From: an uncultured Alphaproteobacteria bacterium
GTDB lineage: Bacteria; Pseudomonadota; Alphaproteobacteria; HIMB59
Length of the DNA: 64,000 bases
NCBI GenBank assembly: GCA_902521485.1
Contig: CABYRQ010000001.1
Location: forward strand, 62,001 to 126,000
Reading direction: 5' to 3'
Translations under genes and position numbers: made by a program
Shown here: positions 17,619 through 24,930 of the stretch, piece after piece
Position numbering within the stretch: the stretch's first letter is position 1
How the letters are laid out: every line of letters begins with the position of its first letter
The notes under the pieces: model-generated
The model's database searches: none
Seen by the model: the letters and a program-made list of their open reading frames with translations, nothing else
What the model was told of the DNA's origin: nothing

Positions 17619-18089
17619 ATGATTAAAATTCTTGTACTTTGTACAGGTAACTCTTGTCGATCAATTATGACAGAGGGGCTTTTAAACCATTATGGTAAAG
17701 ACTTTTTTAATGCTTATAGCGCAGGAAGCCACCCTGCAGGATATGTGCATCCATTAAGCATCAAAACATTAGAAAAAAATAAAATTTTCCTAGACAATTT
17801 TAAAAGTCAATCATGGGATGATTTTTCAGATATTAATTTTGATTTGGTTATTACTGTGTGTGATAACGCAGCTGGAGAAACTTGCCCCCTGTATCTCAAA
17901 AATACATTAAAGGCACATTGGGGCGTAGCTGATCCTGCAAAATTTAAAGGCACTGAAGAGGAAGCTGAGATAGAATTTTTAAAAGTATTCAATGTTCTTA
18001 AAAAAAGATGTCTTGCACTAGTTCAAAATTATAAGCAAAACAACTCATTAAATATAGATCAAATAAAAGAAATTGGAAATTTAATCTAA
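17619..18089 (+). CDS. arsC: Arsenate reductase, thioredoxin-coupled LMW phosphatase type
   Basis: 156 residues. The low-molecular-weight phosphatase loop C-x5-R is CTGNSCR (C8-R14). Two further Cys, C81 and C89 (VCDNAAGETCP), match the relay pair of the thioredoxin-linked ArsC family (plasmid pI258 type), and the Asp loop is WGVADPAKF. It reduces arsenate, which enters through the phosphate transporter, to arsenite. It is the last gene of the pst-phoU-phoB string, one base after phoB, so it is likely induced with phosphate uptake. No arsenite exporter is in the window. A protein-tyrosine phosphatase is less likely because of the C81/C89 pair. Confidence 0.87.
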   Translation: MIKILVLCTGNSCRSIMTEGLLNHYGKDFFNAYSAGSHPAGYVHPLSIKTLEKNKIFLDNFKSQSWDDFSDINFDLVITVCDNAAGETCPLYLKNTLKAHWGVADPAKFKGTEEEAEIEFLKVFNVLKKRCLALVQNYKQNNSLNIDQIKEIGNLI

Positions 18090-18129
18090 ATTTAACTTTA
18101 ATTTAATATAAATGATTATTTTATTAGGT

Positions 18130-18201
18130 GGAAGATTGGCATTTCCCCTGTGATTGAAACCTAGACCTCCTCTACTTGTAGAAAAATCATGTCAATCTTC
18201 C
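18130..18201. ncRNA. Candidate structured RNA between convergent arsC and dgkA
   Basis: GGAAGATTGGCAT (18130-18142) pairs with ATGTCAATCTTCC (18189-18201) as a 13-bp stem. On the plus strand the only non-Watson-Crick pair is a G-U; on the minus strand the same position is an A-C mismatch, which favours a plus-strand RNA. The loop holds GATT/AATC (18152-18155 with 18185-18188) and a small hairpin TCTA-CTTG-TAGA (18171-18182). No T-run follows on either strand, so it is not a standard intrinsic terminator, and I could not fit a tRNA cloverleaf (no T-arm or anticodon arm). It may be a small RNA, the processed 3' end of the pho transcript, or a bidirectional stop signal. Confidence 0.4.
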
Positions 18202-18205
18202 CAAA

Positions 18206-18553
18206 TTAATTAAATAAACCTAAGATTAAAACTATTCCATAGGCTGTTAGAGATAAAAAAATTGCAGCAGAGCCCAAATCTTTAGCTTTCTTTATTTTGT
18301 TTGACTTATCCATAGTAATTTTATCACAGGTATATTCTATTGCAGTGTTTAGAGCCTCAATACTAAGTATAAGCAAAGGTAAAATTATCAGCCAAAGTAT
18401 GAACAAAAGAGCCGGTTGAAAAATCACGATGTATAGAGCAGACAAGGGAAACAATAATAGCTCTCTTCTTGCTGCTTTTTCTTGAAGGAGAATTTTTAGG
18501 CCTTCAATTGAACACCAAAAAGCATCTACTATATTTTTATTTTTAAAATCCAT
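18206..18553 (-). CDS. dgkA: Diacylglycerol kinase DgkA
   Basis: 115-residue membrane protein with the family layout: an amphipathic N-terminus with EGLKILLQEKAARREL, three transmembrane helices, and the catalytic motif ALNTAIEYTCDKI (N69, E73). It phosphorylates diacylglycerol to phosphatidic acid, returning lipid released by headgroup transfer or phospholipase C to phospholipid synthesis. The PlcP/Agt pair lies within 1.4 kb, so it could recycle PlcP-derived diacylglycerol when phosphate returns; that link is inference. It shares a strand with the SET gene 17 bases upstream. Confidence 0.93.
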   Translation of the reverse strand: MDFKNKNIVDAFWCSIEGLKILLQEKAARRELLLFPLSALYIVIFQPALLFILWLIILPLLILSIEALNTAIEYTCDKITMDKSNKIKKAKDLGSAAIFLSLTAYGIVLILGLFN

Positions 18554-18570
18554 ATCTGAAGTTTAACTAC

Positions 18571-19089
18571 TTATGTGAAGTTTTTGTTAAATCTTGACTT
18601 TTTATTTTCAATTAACCTTTTTTTAACTCTCCATCTAAGATTGCTTCGAACAATATATCCAATACAGTTTTGAGACCCACATCGACACGGGTGATCCTCG
18701 AAACAAAACATGTCATATCCATAGTCGTAGGACAGCTCCTCGCCTTTCTTAATATCTTTAATTGCGCTAATCCATATTTTTCCTTTGATGATATCAGTTT
18801 CACAATTAGGGTTGCAGGAATGATTAATATATTTTGCTAAATTCCATGTTACTTTTCCATTGATGTCGTATTTTTGATTCAGTGTAAAAATGTAAACAGA
18901 TCCGACTGTTTTAGCCTTTTTGTTTGCCTCTATGTGAACATCAGCAATCTTATCGGATTGAGCTTTAGTTATCTTTAACCCGCGATATTCAATGATTCTA
19001 GTGCCAGCACAGATATCAGCTTTTGCAAAAAGACCAGATGCATGAATTTTAGAATTTTTTCTAATATAAAGCTTTTGTGAAGAGACCAT
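18571..19089 (-). CDS. SET-domain protein-lysine methyltransferase with post-SET zinc motif
   Basis: 172 residues forming almost only a SET domain: the N-terminal SET-N strand SKIHASGLFAKADICAGTRI (about 13-32), the SAM/active-site motifs INHSCNPNCE (88-97) and GEELSYDYGYD (116-126) with catalytic Tyr, and a post-SET cluster C135-x-C137-x4-C142 followed by GYI. This resembles eukaryotic histone methyltransferases and the SET proteins scattered through bacteria. It should methylate a lysine in a protein using SAM; the target is unknown. It is encoded between dgkA and, divergently, plcP. The ATG at 19089 is immediately followed by the intergenic repeat that may be a Pho box. Confidence 0.85.
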   Translation of the reverse strand: MVSSQKLYIRKNSKIHASGLFAKADICAGTRIIEYRGLKITKAQSDKIADVHIEANKKAKTVGSVYIFTLNQKYDINGKVTWNLAKYINHSCNPNCETDIIKGKIWISAIKDIKKGEELSYDYGYDMFCFEDHPCRCGSQNCIGYIVRSNLRWRVKKRLIENKKSRFNKNFT

Positions 19090-19107
19090 TTAATAAAAAT
19101 TTAACAA
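19090..19107 (+). promoter_or_regulatory. Possible weak Pho box before plcP
   Basis: TTAATAA (19090-19096), four bases, then TTAACAA (19101-19107) have the same 11-bp periodicity and nearly the same unit as the strong pstS box. A third unit at the next 11 bases (CAATATT) does not match. A TATTAT at 19115-19120 could be the -10 element, with plcP starting at 19151. In such AT-rich DNA the match could be chance. Confidence 0.4.
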
Positions 19108-19150
19108 TCCTCAATATTATCAATTGTAGATATATCTATTTTTAGATTCT

Positions 19151-19939
19151 ATGCAAATCAAAAAACATCGATCCATATTCATTTCAGACATTCATATTGG
19201 CATACGTGCTTCAAAAGTAAAGGAGCTCTTACACTTTTTAAAATATAATGATTGTGATCATCTTTATTTACTTGGAGATATTATAGACGGATGGCGTCTA
19301 AAAAAAAATTGGTTTTGGAATCCTGATTTTAATACTTTCATACAAAAAGTTTTACGAAAAGCACGCTCAGGTACCAAAGTCTATTATATACCTGGAAACC
19401 ATGATGAAGTTTTTTCAGATTATTGTGGTTTTTCATTTGCAAACATTAAAGTTCGAAAAAATAGAATTCATACAACAGCGAACAATAAAAGACTTCTCTT
19501 AATGCATGGGCATGAATTTGATGGGATAGTTCTAAATTCAAAATGGTTAGCAAAGATAGGTGCCGTCCTTTATGACTACTCTGTTTGGTTTAATAATATT
19601 TTAAATTTCTGTCGAAGAAAACTTGGTCTTTCGTATTGGTCTTTATCAGGATATTTAAAAACACGAGTAAAAGATGCTCAACGATATATTGAAAATTTTG
19701 AAAATGCATGTCTTGAGAGAATAAAAAAAAATAATTGTGATGGAATTGTTTGTGGTCATATTCACCATCCCGAAATAAAAAAAATTGGTGATAAGACATA
19801 TCATAATCTAGGAGATTGGGTAGATAGCTGTAGTGCAATGGTTGAGGACTTTAAAGGCAACTTGGAGTTAGTCTTTTGGAATGAAAAAAAAATCCAGTCT
19901 TTAGAAAAACAAACTCTTAATAAGGTATCTGCAGCTTGA
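19151..19939 (+). CDS. plcP: PlcP-like metallophosphoesterase (phospholipase C of lipid remodelling)
   Basis: 262 residues with all calcineurin-type motifs: D13-x-H15 in FISDIHIG, LGDIIDGW, PGNHDE, MHGHEFD and CGHIHHPE. The family is often annotated UDP-2,3-diacylglucosamine diphosphatase, but members encoded beside an Agt-type glycosyltransferase in alphaproteobacteria (Sinorhizobium SMc00171, SAR11, Phaeobacter) are PlcP, which cleaves phospholipid headgroups to diacylglycerol under phosphate starvation. The next gene is exactly such a glycosyltransferase, overlapping by 4 bases, and the Pho operon is 1.1 kb away, so PlcP is my preferred reading. No signal peptide; it would act at the inner face of the membrane. 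An LpxH-like role cannot be excluded from sequence alone. Confidence 0.8.
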   Translation: MQIKKHRSIFISDIHIGIRASKVKELLHFLKYNDCDHLYLLGDIIDGWRLKKNWFWNPDFNTFIQKVLRKARSGTKVYYIPGNHDEVFSDYCGFSFANIKVRKNRIHTTANNKRLLLMHGHEFDGIVLNSKWLAKIGAVLYDYSVWFNNILNFCRRKLGLSYWSLSGYLKTRVKDAQRYIENFENACLERIKKNNCDGIVCGHIHHPEIKKIGDKTYHNLGDWVDSCSAMVEDFKGNLELVFWNEKKIQSLEKQTLNKVSAA

Positions 19940-20928
19940 AATTATTATTAGTAACAGATGCATGGAAACCTCAGGTAAACGGCGTCGTCCGTTCTTATCT
20001 GAATACCATACCGGAATTGGAAAAAATGGGTATGCAGGTAGAGGTAATACACCCTGAGTTATTTAAAGTTCGCTTTGGCCTTCCTTCGTATAATGAGATT
20101 AAAGTTGTGATTACTCGCAAAAAAACATTGAAAAATATGATGGATCAGATCAATCCTGATCATATTCACATTGCTACAGAGGGCCCCCTAGGTTTTTTGG
20201 CCAGAAAAATATGTCTTTCAGAAAAAATTATTTTTACAACTTCATTTCATACTCGTTTCCCTGAGTATATTCAACAACGTATAAAAATACCTGCAAGTTT
20301 CTTTTATTTCTTCATAAAGCATTTTCACAATAAAGCGAAAAAAGTTCTTGTTCCTACCCCATCCATGCAGGCCGAATTAATTAATATGAATTTTAAAAAT
20401 ACCGTTGTTTGGTCAAGAGGTGTCGATCATCAAAAATTTGGCAACTATCAAAAATTAGACTTAGGCCCAGGACCAATATTTTCTTATATCGGTCGAGTGG
20501 CTACTGAAAAAAATATTCAAGCTTTTTTAGATTTAGATTTAGAAGGTACTAAAGTTGTCGTTGGCGATGGACCACAGTTAAATAAACTAAAAAAAAAATA
20601 TACAGATATAAAATTTGTTGGTTACCAGTTTGGCCAGAATTTAGTGAATTACTATGCTAGTTCAGATGTAATGGTTTTCCCTAGCAAGACTGATACCTTT
20701 GGAAATGTGGTAACTGAGGCAAATGCAACCGGCACACCAGTCGCTGCTTATGATGTAACAGGTCCTAAAGATATTATTGTTAATGGGGTCAACGGTTTTA
20801 TTGGTGATAACTTAAAAGATAATGTTTTGAATTGTTTGACTATCGATCGAAAAAAATGTCAAGAATATACAAAAAAATTTAACTGGTATGAGTGTTCCAA
20901 GGTTTTTTATGATAATATTGTGGCTTGA
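19936..20928 (+). CDS. agt: GT4 glycosyltransferase, Agt-like (glycolipid synthesis)
   Basis: 330 residues, GT-B fold, family GT4: the N-terminal acceptor domain begins KLLLVTDAWKPQVNGVV, with FHTRFPEYI and the C-terminal donor site FSYIGRVATEKNI, PSKTDTFGNVVTEANATGTP (E-x7-E type). Relatives include SqdX-like and alpha-mannosyl transferases, and Agt, which adds glucose or glucuronate to diacylglycerol. Being coupled to plcP by a 4-base overlap (TTG start), it would turn PlcP-made diacylglycerol into glycolipid. The sugar donor cannot be read from the sequence. The TTG is required because the conserved N-terminus starts there. Confidence 0.78.
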   Translation: MKLLLVTDAWKPQVNGVVRSYLNTIPELEKMGMQVEVIHPELFKVRFGLPSYNEIKVVITRKKTLKNMMDQINPDHIHIATEGPLGFLARKICLSEKIIFTTSFHTRFPEYIQQRIKIPASFFYFFIKHFHNKAKKVLVPTPSMQAELINMNFKNTVVWSRGVDHQKFGNYQKLDLGPGPIFSYIGRVATEKNIQAFLDLDLEGTKVVVGDGPQLNKLKKKYTDIKFVGYQFGQNLVNYYASSDVMVFPSKTDTFGNVVTEANATGTPVAAYDVTGPKDIIVNGVNGFIGDNLKDNVLNCLTIDRKKCQEYTKKFNWYECSKVFYDNIVA

Positions 20929-21404
20929 ACTTTACACATACTCTATCTGATTCTAAAAATTGGATTATCAATCATAAAGACCAACTAGAGATTAATTGGA
21001 GTGAAAAAGATATTGAGCTTCACCTCAATAAAGAAACAAGTTTTAATATTTATCTTCTAGATCAAACTAACGTCAAAGGTGCTTTGATAGGACATTTTTT
21101 ATATCAAGATCAAAAGGTCAGTGAATTTGAAATTTTACATATTGCTGTTTTGCCTGAATTTAGAAACCAAGGGTTGGGAAGAATGATTTTAGAAGAGCTT
21201 GAAAAACAACTCAAAAGTACTGGAAAATCATTTAAAATCTTTCTGGAAGCGAGTGCTATTAATAAATTTGCTATTAAACTTTATGAAAAATTAGGCTATA
21301 AAGCCTACAATGAAAGAAAAAACTATTATCGGAGTAAGTCTATAAACGCTCCAAATACGCAAGACGCAATTTTGTTTGCAAAATCCCTTAATGCCATCAA
21401 ATAA
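20925..21404 (+). CDS. rimI: RimI-like GNAT N-acetyltransferase
   Basis: 159-residue GNAT protein. The acetyl-CoA loop is IAVLPEFRNQGLGRMILEEL (R/Q-x-x-G-x-G/A), followed by the C-terminal ASAINKFAIKLYEKLGY typical of RimI. RimI acetylates the N-terminal alanine of ribosomal protein S18. Its position just before miaB matches the alphaproteobacterial tsaB-rimI-miaB string, although here the phosphorus block separates it from tsaB. The start is a TTG overlapping the agt stop (TTGA). The N-terminal 25 residues are poorly conserved, so both start and substrate are less certain. Confidence 0.72.
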   Translation: MNFTHTLSDSKNWIINHKDQLEINWSEKDIELHLNKETSFNIYLLDQTNVKGALIGHFLYQDQKVSEFEILHIAVLPEFRNQGLGRMILEELEKQLKSTGKSFKIFLEASAINKFAIKLYEKLGYKAYNERKNYYRSKSINAPNTQDAILFAKSLNAIK

Positions 21405-22704
21405 GAAATTTTATATTAGAACATTTGGTTGTCAGATGAATGTTTATGATTCTGATAAAATGAAAGATATTTTTCTATCGCATAATATTAATCAAACAGA
21501 TGACTTTCAAAATGCAGACTATGTAGTTTTAAATACTTGCCACATCCGTGAAAAGGCAACAGAAAAAACATTTTCAGATTTAGGAAAAATTCATAAAAAA
21601 GGAAAAGAAGACCAAAAAGTTATTGTTGCCGGTTGTGTAGCTCAAGCTGAAGGTGAATTAATTCAAAAAAGGGCACCCTACGTGGACTTAGTGATCGGAC
21701 CACAATCCATTCAGTCATTAAATAAATTTTTAGATAAAAATAATTTACCAAAAACCTCTATCACTGAATTTGACGTGAATGAAAAATTTGACACACTCAA
21801 TCATATTAAAACGAATACATCGAATAAATCTGCATTTGTGACTATCCAAGAAGGCTGTGATAAGTTTTGTCATTTCTGCGTTGTTCCTTATACAAGAGGG
21901 TCAGAATATTCAAGAACAGTTAAGGAAATCTCTGATGAGGTTAAATCTTTAATTGATCAGGGGGTGGTGGAATTCACACTTTTAGGTCAAAATGTTAATG
22001 CCTATCATGGTTTAGACACTCAAGGTCAATCAAATAATCTAGCATCTCTTATTAACAGTATTAGTTTAATAGATGGAGTTGAAAGAATTACCTATTCTAC
22101 AAGTCACCCTGTGAATATGACTGATGACCTAATTTCCCTTCATGGTGAAAACTCAAAACTTATGCCCTATCTTCATCTTCCTGTTCAATCAGGTTCTGAC
22201 AAAGTTTTAAAATTAATGAATAGAAAACATACTAGGGATTATTATTTTGAAATCATCGAAAAGGTCAGAAAAGTAAAACCCGATATAGCACTTTCCTCGG
22301 ACTTTATTATTGGTTTTCCTGGAGAAACAGACAAAGATTTTGAAGACACAATCGATCTAATTGAAAGAGTTAAATACATGAATTCTTACTCTTTTAAGTA
22401 CAGCCCAAGACCAGGTACGCCTGCGGCTGATCGTGAAGAAATAGATCAAGTAATTCTCAATGAGCGATTAAAGATAACACAAGATTTACTCAATGAACAA
22501 CAAATTGAATACAACAACCAATTTGTAAAAAAGACGGTGCAAGTATTAATTGATGGTGCTGGTAAACACACAGGACAAATCAAAGGCAAGTCACAATTTA
22601 ATCAAAGTGTAGCCCTGCAGGGTGATAAAGAAATAATAGGTCAAATAATTCCTGTGCAAATCAAAGAGGTTTTAACACACTCATTATTAGGAGAAAAAAT
22701 TTAG
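21391..22704 (+). CDS. miaB: tRNA-2-methylthio-N6-dimethylallyladenosine synthase MiaB
   Basis: Radical SAM methylthiotransferase of 437 residues. The N-terminal UPF0004 domain has the three cluster Cys in TFGCQMN, LNTCHIRE and VAGCVAQ; the radical SAM C-x3-C-x2-C is GCDKFCHFCVVPYTRG; a TRAM domain ends the protein. It adds the 2-methylthio group to i6A37 of tRNAs. I chose the ATG at 21391 (MPSNKKFYIRTFG) over a TTG at 21376; it overlaps rimI by 14 bases. First gene of the miaB-phoH-ybeY-corC-lnt series. Confidence 0.95.
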   Translation: MPSNKKFYIRTFGCQMNVYDSDKMKDIFLSHNINQTDDFQNADYVVLNTCHIREKATEKTFSDLGKIHKKGKEDQKVIVAGCVAQAEGELIQKRAPYVDLVIGPQSIQSLNKFLDKNNLPKTSITEFDVNEKFDTLNHIKTNTSNKSAFVTIQEGCDKFCHFCVVPYTRGSEYSRTVKEISDEVKSLIDQGVVEFTLLGQNVNAYHGLDTQGQSNNLASLINSISLIDGVERITYSTSHPVNMTDDLISLHGENSKLMPYLHLPVQSGSDKVLKLMNRKHTRDYYFEIIEKVRKVKPDIALSSDFIIGFPGETDKDFEDTIDLIERVKYMNSYSFKYSPRPGTPAADREEIDQVILNERLKITQDLLNEQQIEYNNQFVKKTVQVLIDGAGKHTGQIKGKSQFNQSVALQGDKEIIGQIIPVQIKEVLTHSLLGEKI

Positions 22705-23661
22705 TTGAGTCCTGTAAATATTTCTTCCCACCAAAAACAACTTGAGTTTGAGGATAATCAATTTCTATCAAGCCTATTTGGTTACCACGATAAAAATTTA
22801 AAGGTCTTAGAGAATAAATTTAAAGTAAAGCTATACACAAGAGGCAACCTTTTATCTATAAAAGGTAATAGAGATCCAGTTGAAAAAGCCTACTTTATTA
22901 TTCAAGGCTTATATCAAAAATTAAAAAACAATGATATTTCTGCAGAAGAAATAGAAAACAATATTGATTTAGCAAAACCTACATATATAAAAGAACAAAT
23001 CGAACAAGATCAGAAATTCCAAATTAATACAAAATTAAAAACAATTTATCCCAAGACCAAAAACCAAGAGCTCTTTTTAAAAGAAATGAGATCAAAAGAT
23101 GTCGTTTTTGCTGTTGGTCCAGCGGGAACAGGAAAAACTTACTTAGCTGTTGCATACGCAGTTAGTCTTTTTGTAGAAGGAAAAATTAATCGATTAATAT
23201 TATCAAGACCAGCAGTTGAGGCGGGTGAACGATTAGGCTTTTTACCTGGAGATATGAAAGAGAAAATTGACCCCTATTTACGACCACTCTACGATGCCTT
23301 GTATGAGATGATGCCAGGTGAAGAAATTGATCGAAAAATGGTAAATAATCTAATAGAAATAGCCCCCCTTGCCTTTATGAGAGGAAGAACATTAAATAAA
23401 TCTTTTATAATTTTAGATGAAGCACAAAACACTTTATCAACACAGATGAAAATGTTCTTAACTAGATTAGGACAAAACTCAAAAATGGTTATCACTGGAG
23501 ATTTAAGTCAAAAAGATTTACCCGATAATGCAAAAAGTGGAATGCAGGATGCAATGGAAAAATTAGAAAAAGTTAAAGACATCGGGTTTGTTCATTTAAA
23601 TAGTAGTGATGTATGCAGACATACATTAGTAGAAAAAATAATTAATGCTTACGATAAGTAA
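22705..23661 (+). CDS. phoH: PhoH-family ATPase (YbeZ-like)
   Basis: 318 residues. An N-terminal KH-like segment (about 35-75, with LYTRGNLLSIKGNRDPVEKA) precedes the PhoH ATPase domain: Walker A GPAGTGKTYLAVA (about 137-149), SRPAVEAGERLGFLPGDM, Walker B FIILDEAQN. YbeZ/PhoH partners YbeY in rRNA processing, and ybeY follows by two bases. Despite the name, no Pho box is seen here. The start is a TTG directly after the miaB stop, with no nearby ATG alternative. Confidence 0.93.
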   Translation: MSPVNISSHQKQLEFEDNQFLSSLFGYHDKNLKVLENKFKVKLYTRGNLLSIKGNRDPVEKAYFIIQGLYQKLKNNDISAEEIENNIDLAKPTYIKEQIEQDQKFQINTKLKTIYPKTKNQELFLKEMRSKDVVFAVGPAGTGKTYLAVAYAVSLFVEGKINRLILSRPAVEAGERLGFLPGDMKEKIDPYLRPLYDALYEMMPGEEIDRKMVNNLIEIAPLAFMRGRTLNKSFIILDEAQNTLSTQMKMFLTRLGQNSKMVITGDLSQKDLPDNAKSGMQDAMEKLEKVKDIGFVHLNSSDVCRHTLVEKIINAYDK

Positions 23662-23663
23662 TT

Positions 23664-24113
23664 TTGAGGATTAGTAATAAAAAATTTGTGATTGAGATAA
23701 TTGGAGATAAGAATTTAGAGCAATTTCTAAAATCCTCCAAGGAAAAGCTAAAAAAGTTGTCAGAATATTTTCAAACAATCCACCAAGCTGATCATCAAAC
23801 ACAACTGACAATAAAAATAGTTTCTAATGAAGAAATTAAAAGCATGAACAAAAAATTTAAAAATAAAAATAAAATCACAGATGTGTTATCTTTCCCCGAT
23901 GGAGACTTTTCTGGTGATATTGCTATTGCAGATAGTTATATTTTAAATCGCAATAAAAAAATTAACGAACAAAACTTTTTTATGCTAGTGAGTCATGGAT
24001 TACATCATTTATTTGGTTATCATCACTACGATAAACAATCGAGAAGTAATATGAGATTTTTAGAAAACACACTGATGAAATTATTAGGTTTAAAAAAAGT
24101 ACATGAAAATTAA
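23664..24113 (+). CDS. ybeY: Endoribonuclease YbeY
   Basis: 149 residues with the UPF0054 zinc motif SHGLHHLFGYHHYD (H-x3-H-x5-H type, about residues 110-123) and the upstream TDVLSFPDGDFSGDIAIA. YbeY trims 16S rRNA and takes part in ribosome quality control. It begins at a TTG two bases after phoH and overlaps corC by 11 bases. No alternative ATG precedes the conserved region, so the TTG is required. Confidence 0.93.
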   Translation: MRISNKKFVIEIIGDKNLEQFLKSSKEKLKKLSEYFQTIHQADHQTQLTIKIVSNEEIKSMNKKFKNKNKITDVLSFPDGDFSGDIAIADSYILNRNKKINEQNFFMLVSHGLHHLFGYHHYDKQSRSNMRFLENTLMKLLGLKKVHEN

Positions 24114-24930
24114 AAAAAATTTAGCCATAAAATTAGTCAAAGAGCTTATTCAAGACGAGAATTTTAAAAAAGATATTATTGATCTTATCTCAGCGACTTC
24201 AGATAGTTCAGGGATTGCCAAGAATGAAGAAAAAAAAATCTTTAATAATCTTTTAAAGGTTCACAAAAAAACTGTTGATGATGTAATGGTTCCAAGAGGT
24301 GAAATAATTTTTATTGATCAAAATATTGATAAAGAAAACATCATTAAAATCATCAATAAAGAAGCTCACTCAAGAATGCCAGTCGTAAAAAAGGACTTAG
24401 AACATTGCTTGGGAATGGTTCATATCAAGGATTTATTCAAGAAAATCAATAATAAGTCCTTCAATATTAAGAGTTTGTTAAGAGAGGTCATTTATATTCC
24501 CTCTGCTACACCTGTTTTTAATCTTCTTCAAAAAATGAAAAAACAAAATATCCATTTGGCGATTGTTATGGATGAATTTAATAGTGTTACTGGTTTAGTT
24601 ACCATTGAAGACTTAGTGGAAGAAATAGTAGGTGAGATTGAAGACGAACACGATAAGGATGAAGCACCAATGTTTCGACAAAAAAACAATAATATAATTA
24701 TGGATGCCGCAATGCTTGTTGATGATTTTGAAAGAGAATTTGATGTCAATATCCCAGATGATTTAAAAGAGGATGTGGGAACTATAGGCGGTATCATATT
24801 TAATATAGCTGGTCGTATACCAAAGAAAAAAGAAAAATTTACTATAAATAAAAAATTATCTTTCACCATTCACAAGGTATCAACAAGAAAAATTCTTGAA
24901 GTTGTGGTTAGTGGTGTCAAATCTCAATAA
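24103..24930 (+). CDS. corC: CorC/HlyC-family CBS-domain protein
   Basis: 275 residues: a pair of CBS domains starting at TVDDVMVPRGEIIFID and ending near TGLVTIEDLVEEIVGEIEDE, then a C-terminal transporter-associated domain (from about residue 195). There is no DUF21 membrane domain, so this is the soluble CorC type, linked in enterobacteria to magnesium and cobalt efflux; the role here is inferred from family and from the constant ybeY-corC-lnt neighbourhood. It overlaps both neighbours. Confidence 0.88.
   Translation: MKIKKNLAIKLVKELIQDENFKKDIIDLISATSDSSGIAKNEEKKIFNNLLKVHKKTVDDVMVPRGEIIFIDQNIDKENIIKIINKEAHSRMPVVKKDLEHCLGMVHIKDLFKKINNKSFNIKSLLREVIYIPSATPVFNLLQKMKKQNIHLAIVMDEFNSVTGLVTIEDLVEEIVGEIEDEHDKDEAPMFRQKNNNIIMDAAMLVDDFEREFDVNIPDDLKEDVGTIGGIIFNIAGRIPKKKEKFTINKKLSFTIHKVSTRKILEVVVSGVKSQ

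Noticed and set aside
18130-18205. tRNA gene on either strand in the arsC-dgkA spacer
   Set aside because: The closing stem and length look tRNA-like, but no D-arm, anticodon arm or T-arm can be drawn and the stem is 13 rather than 7 pairs.
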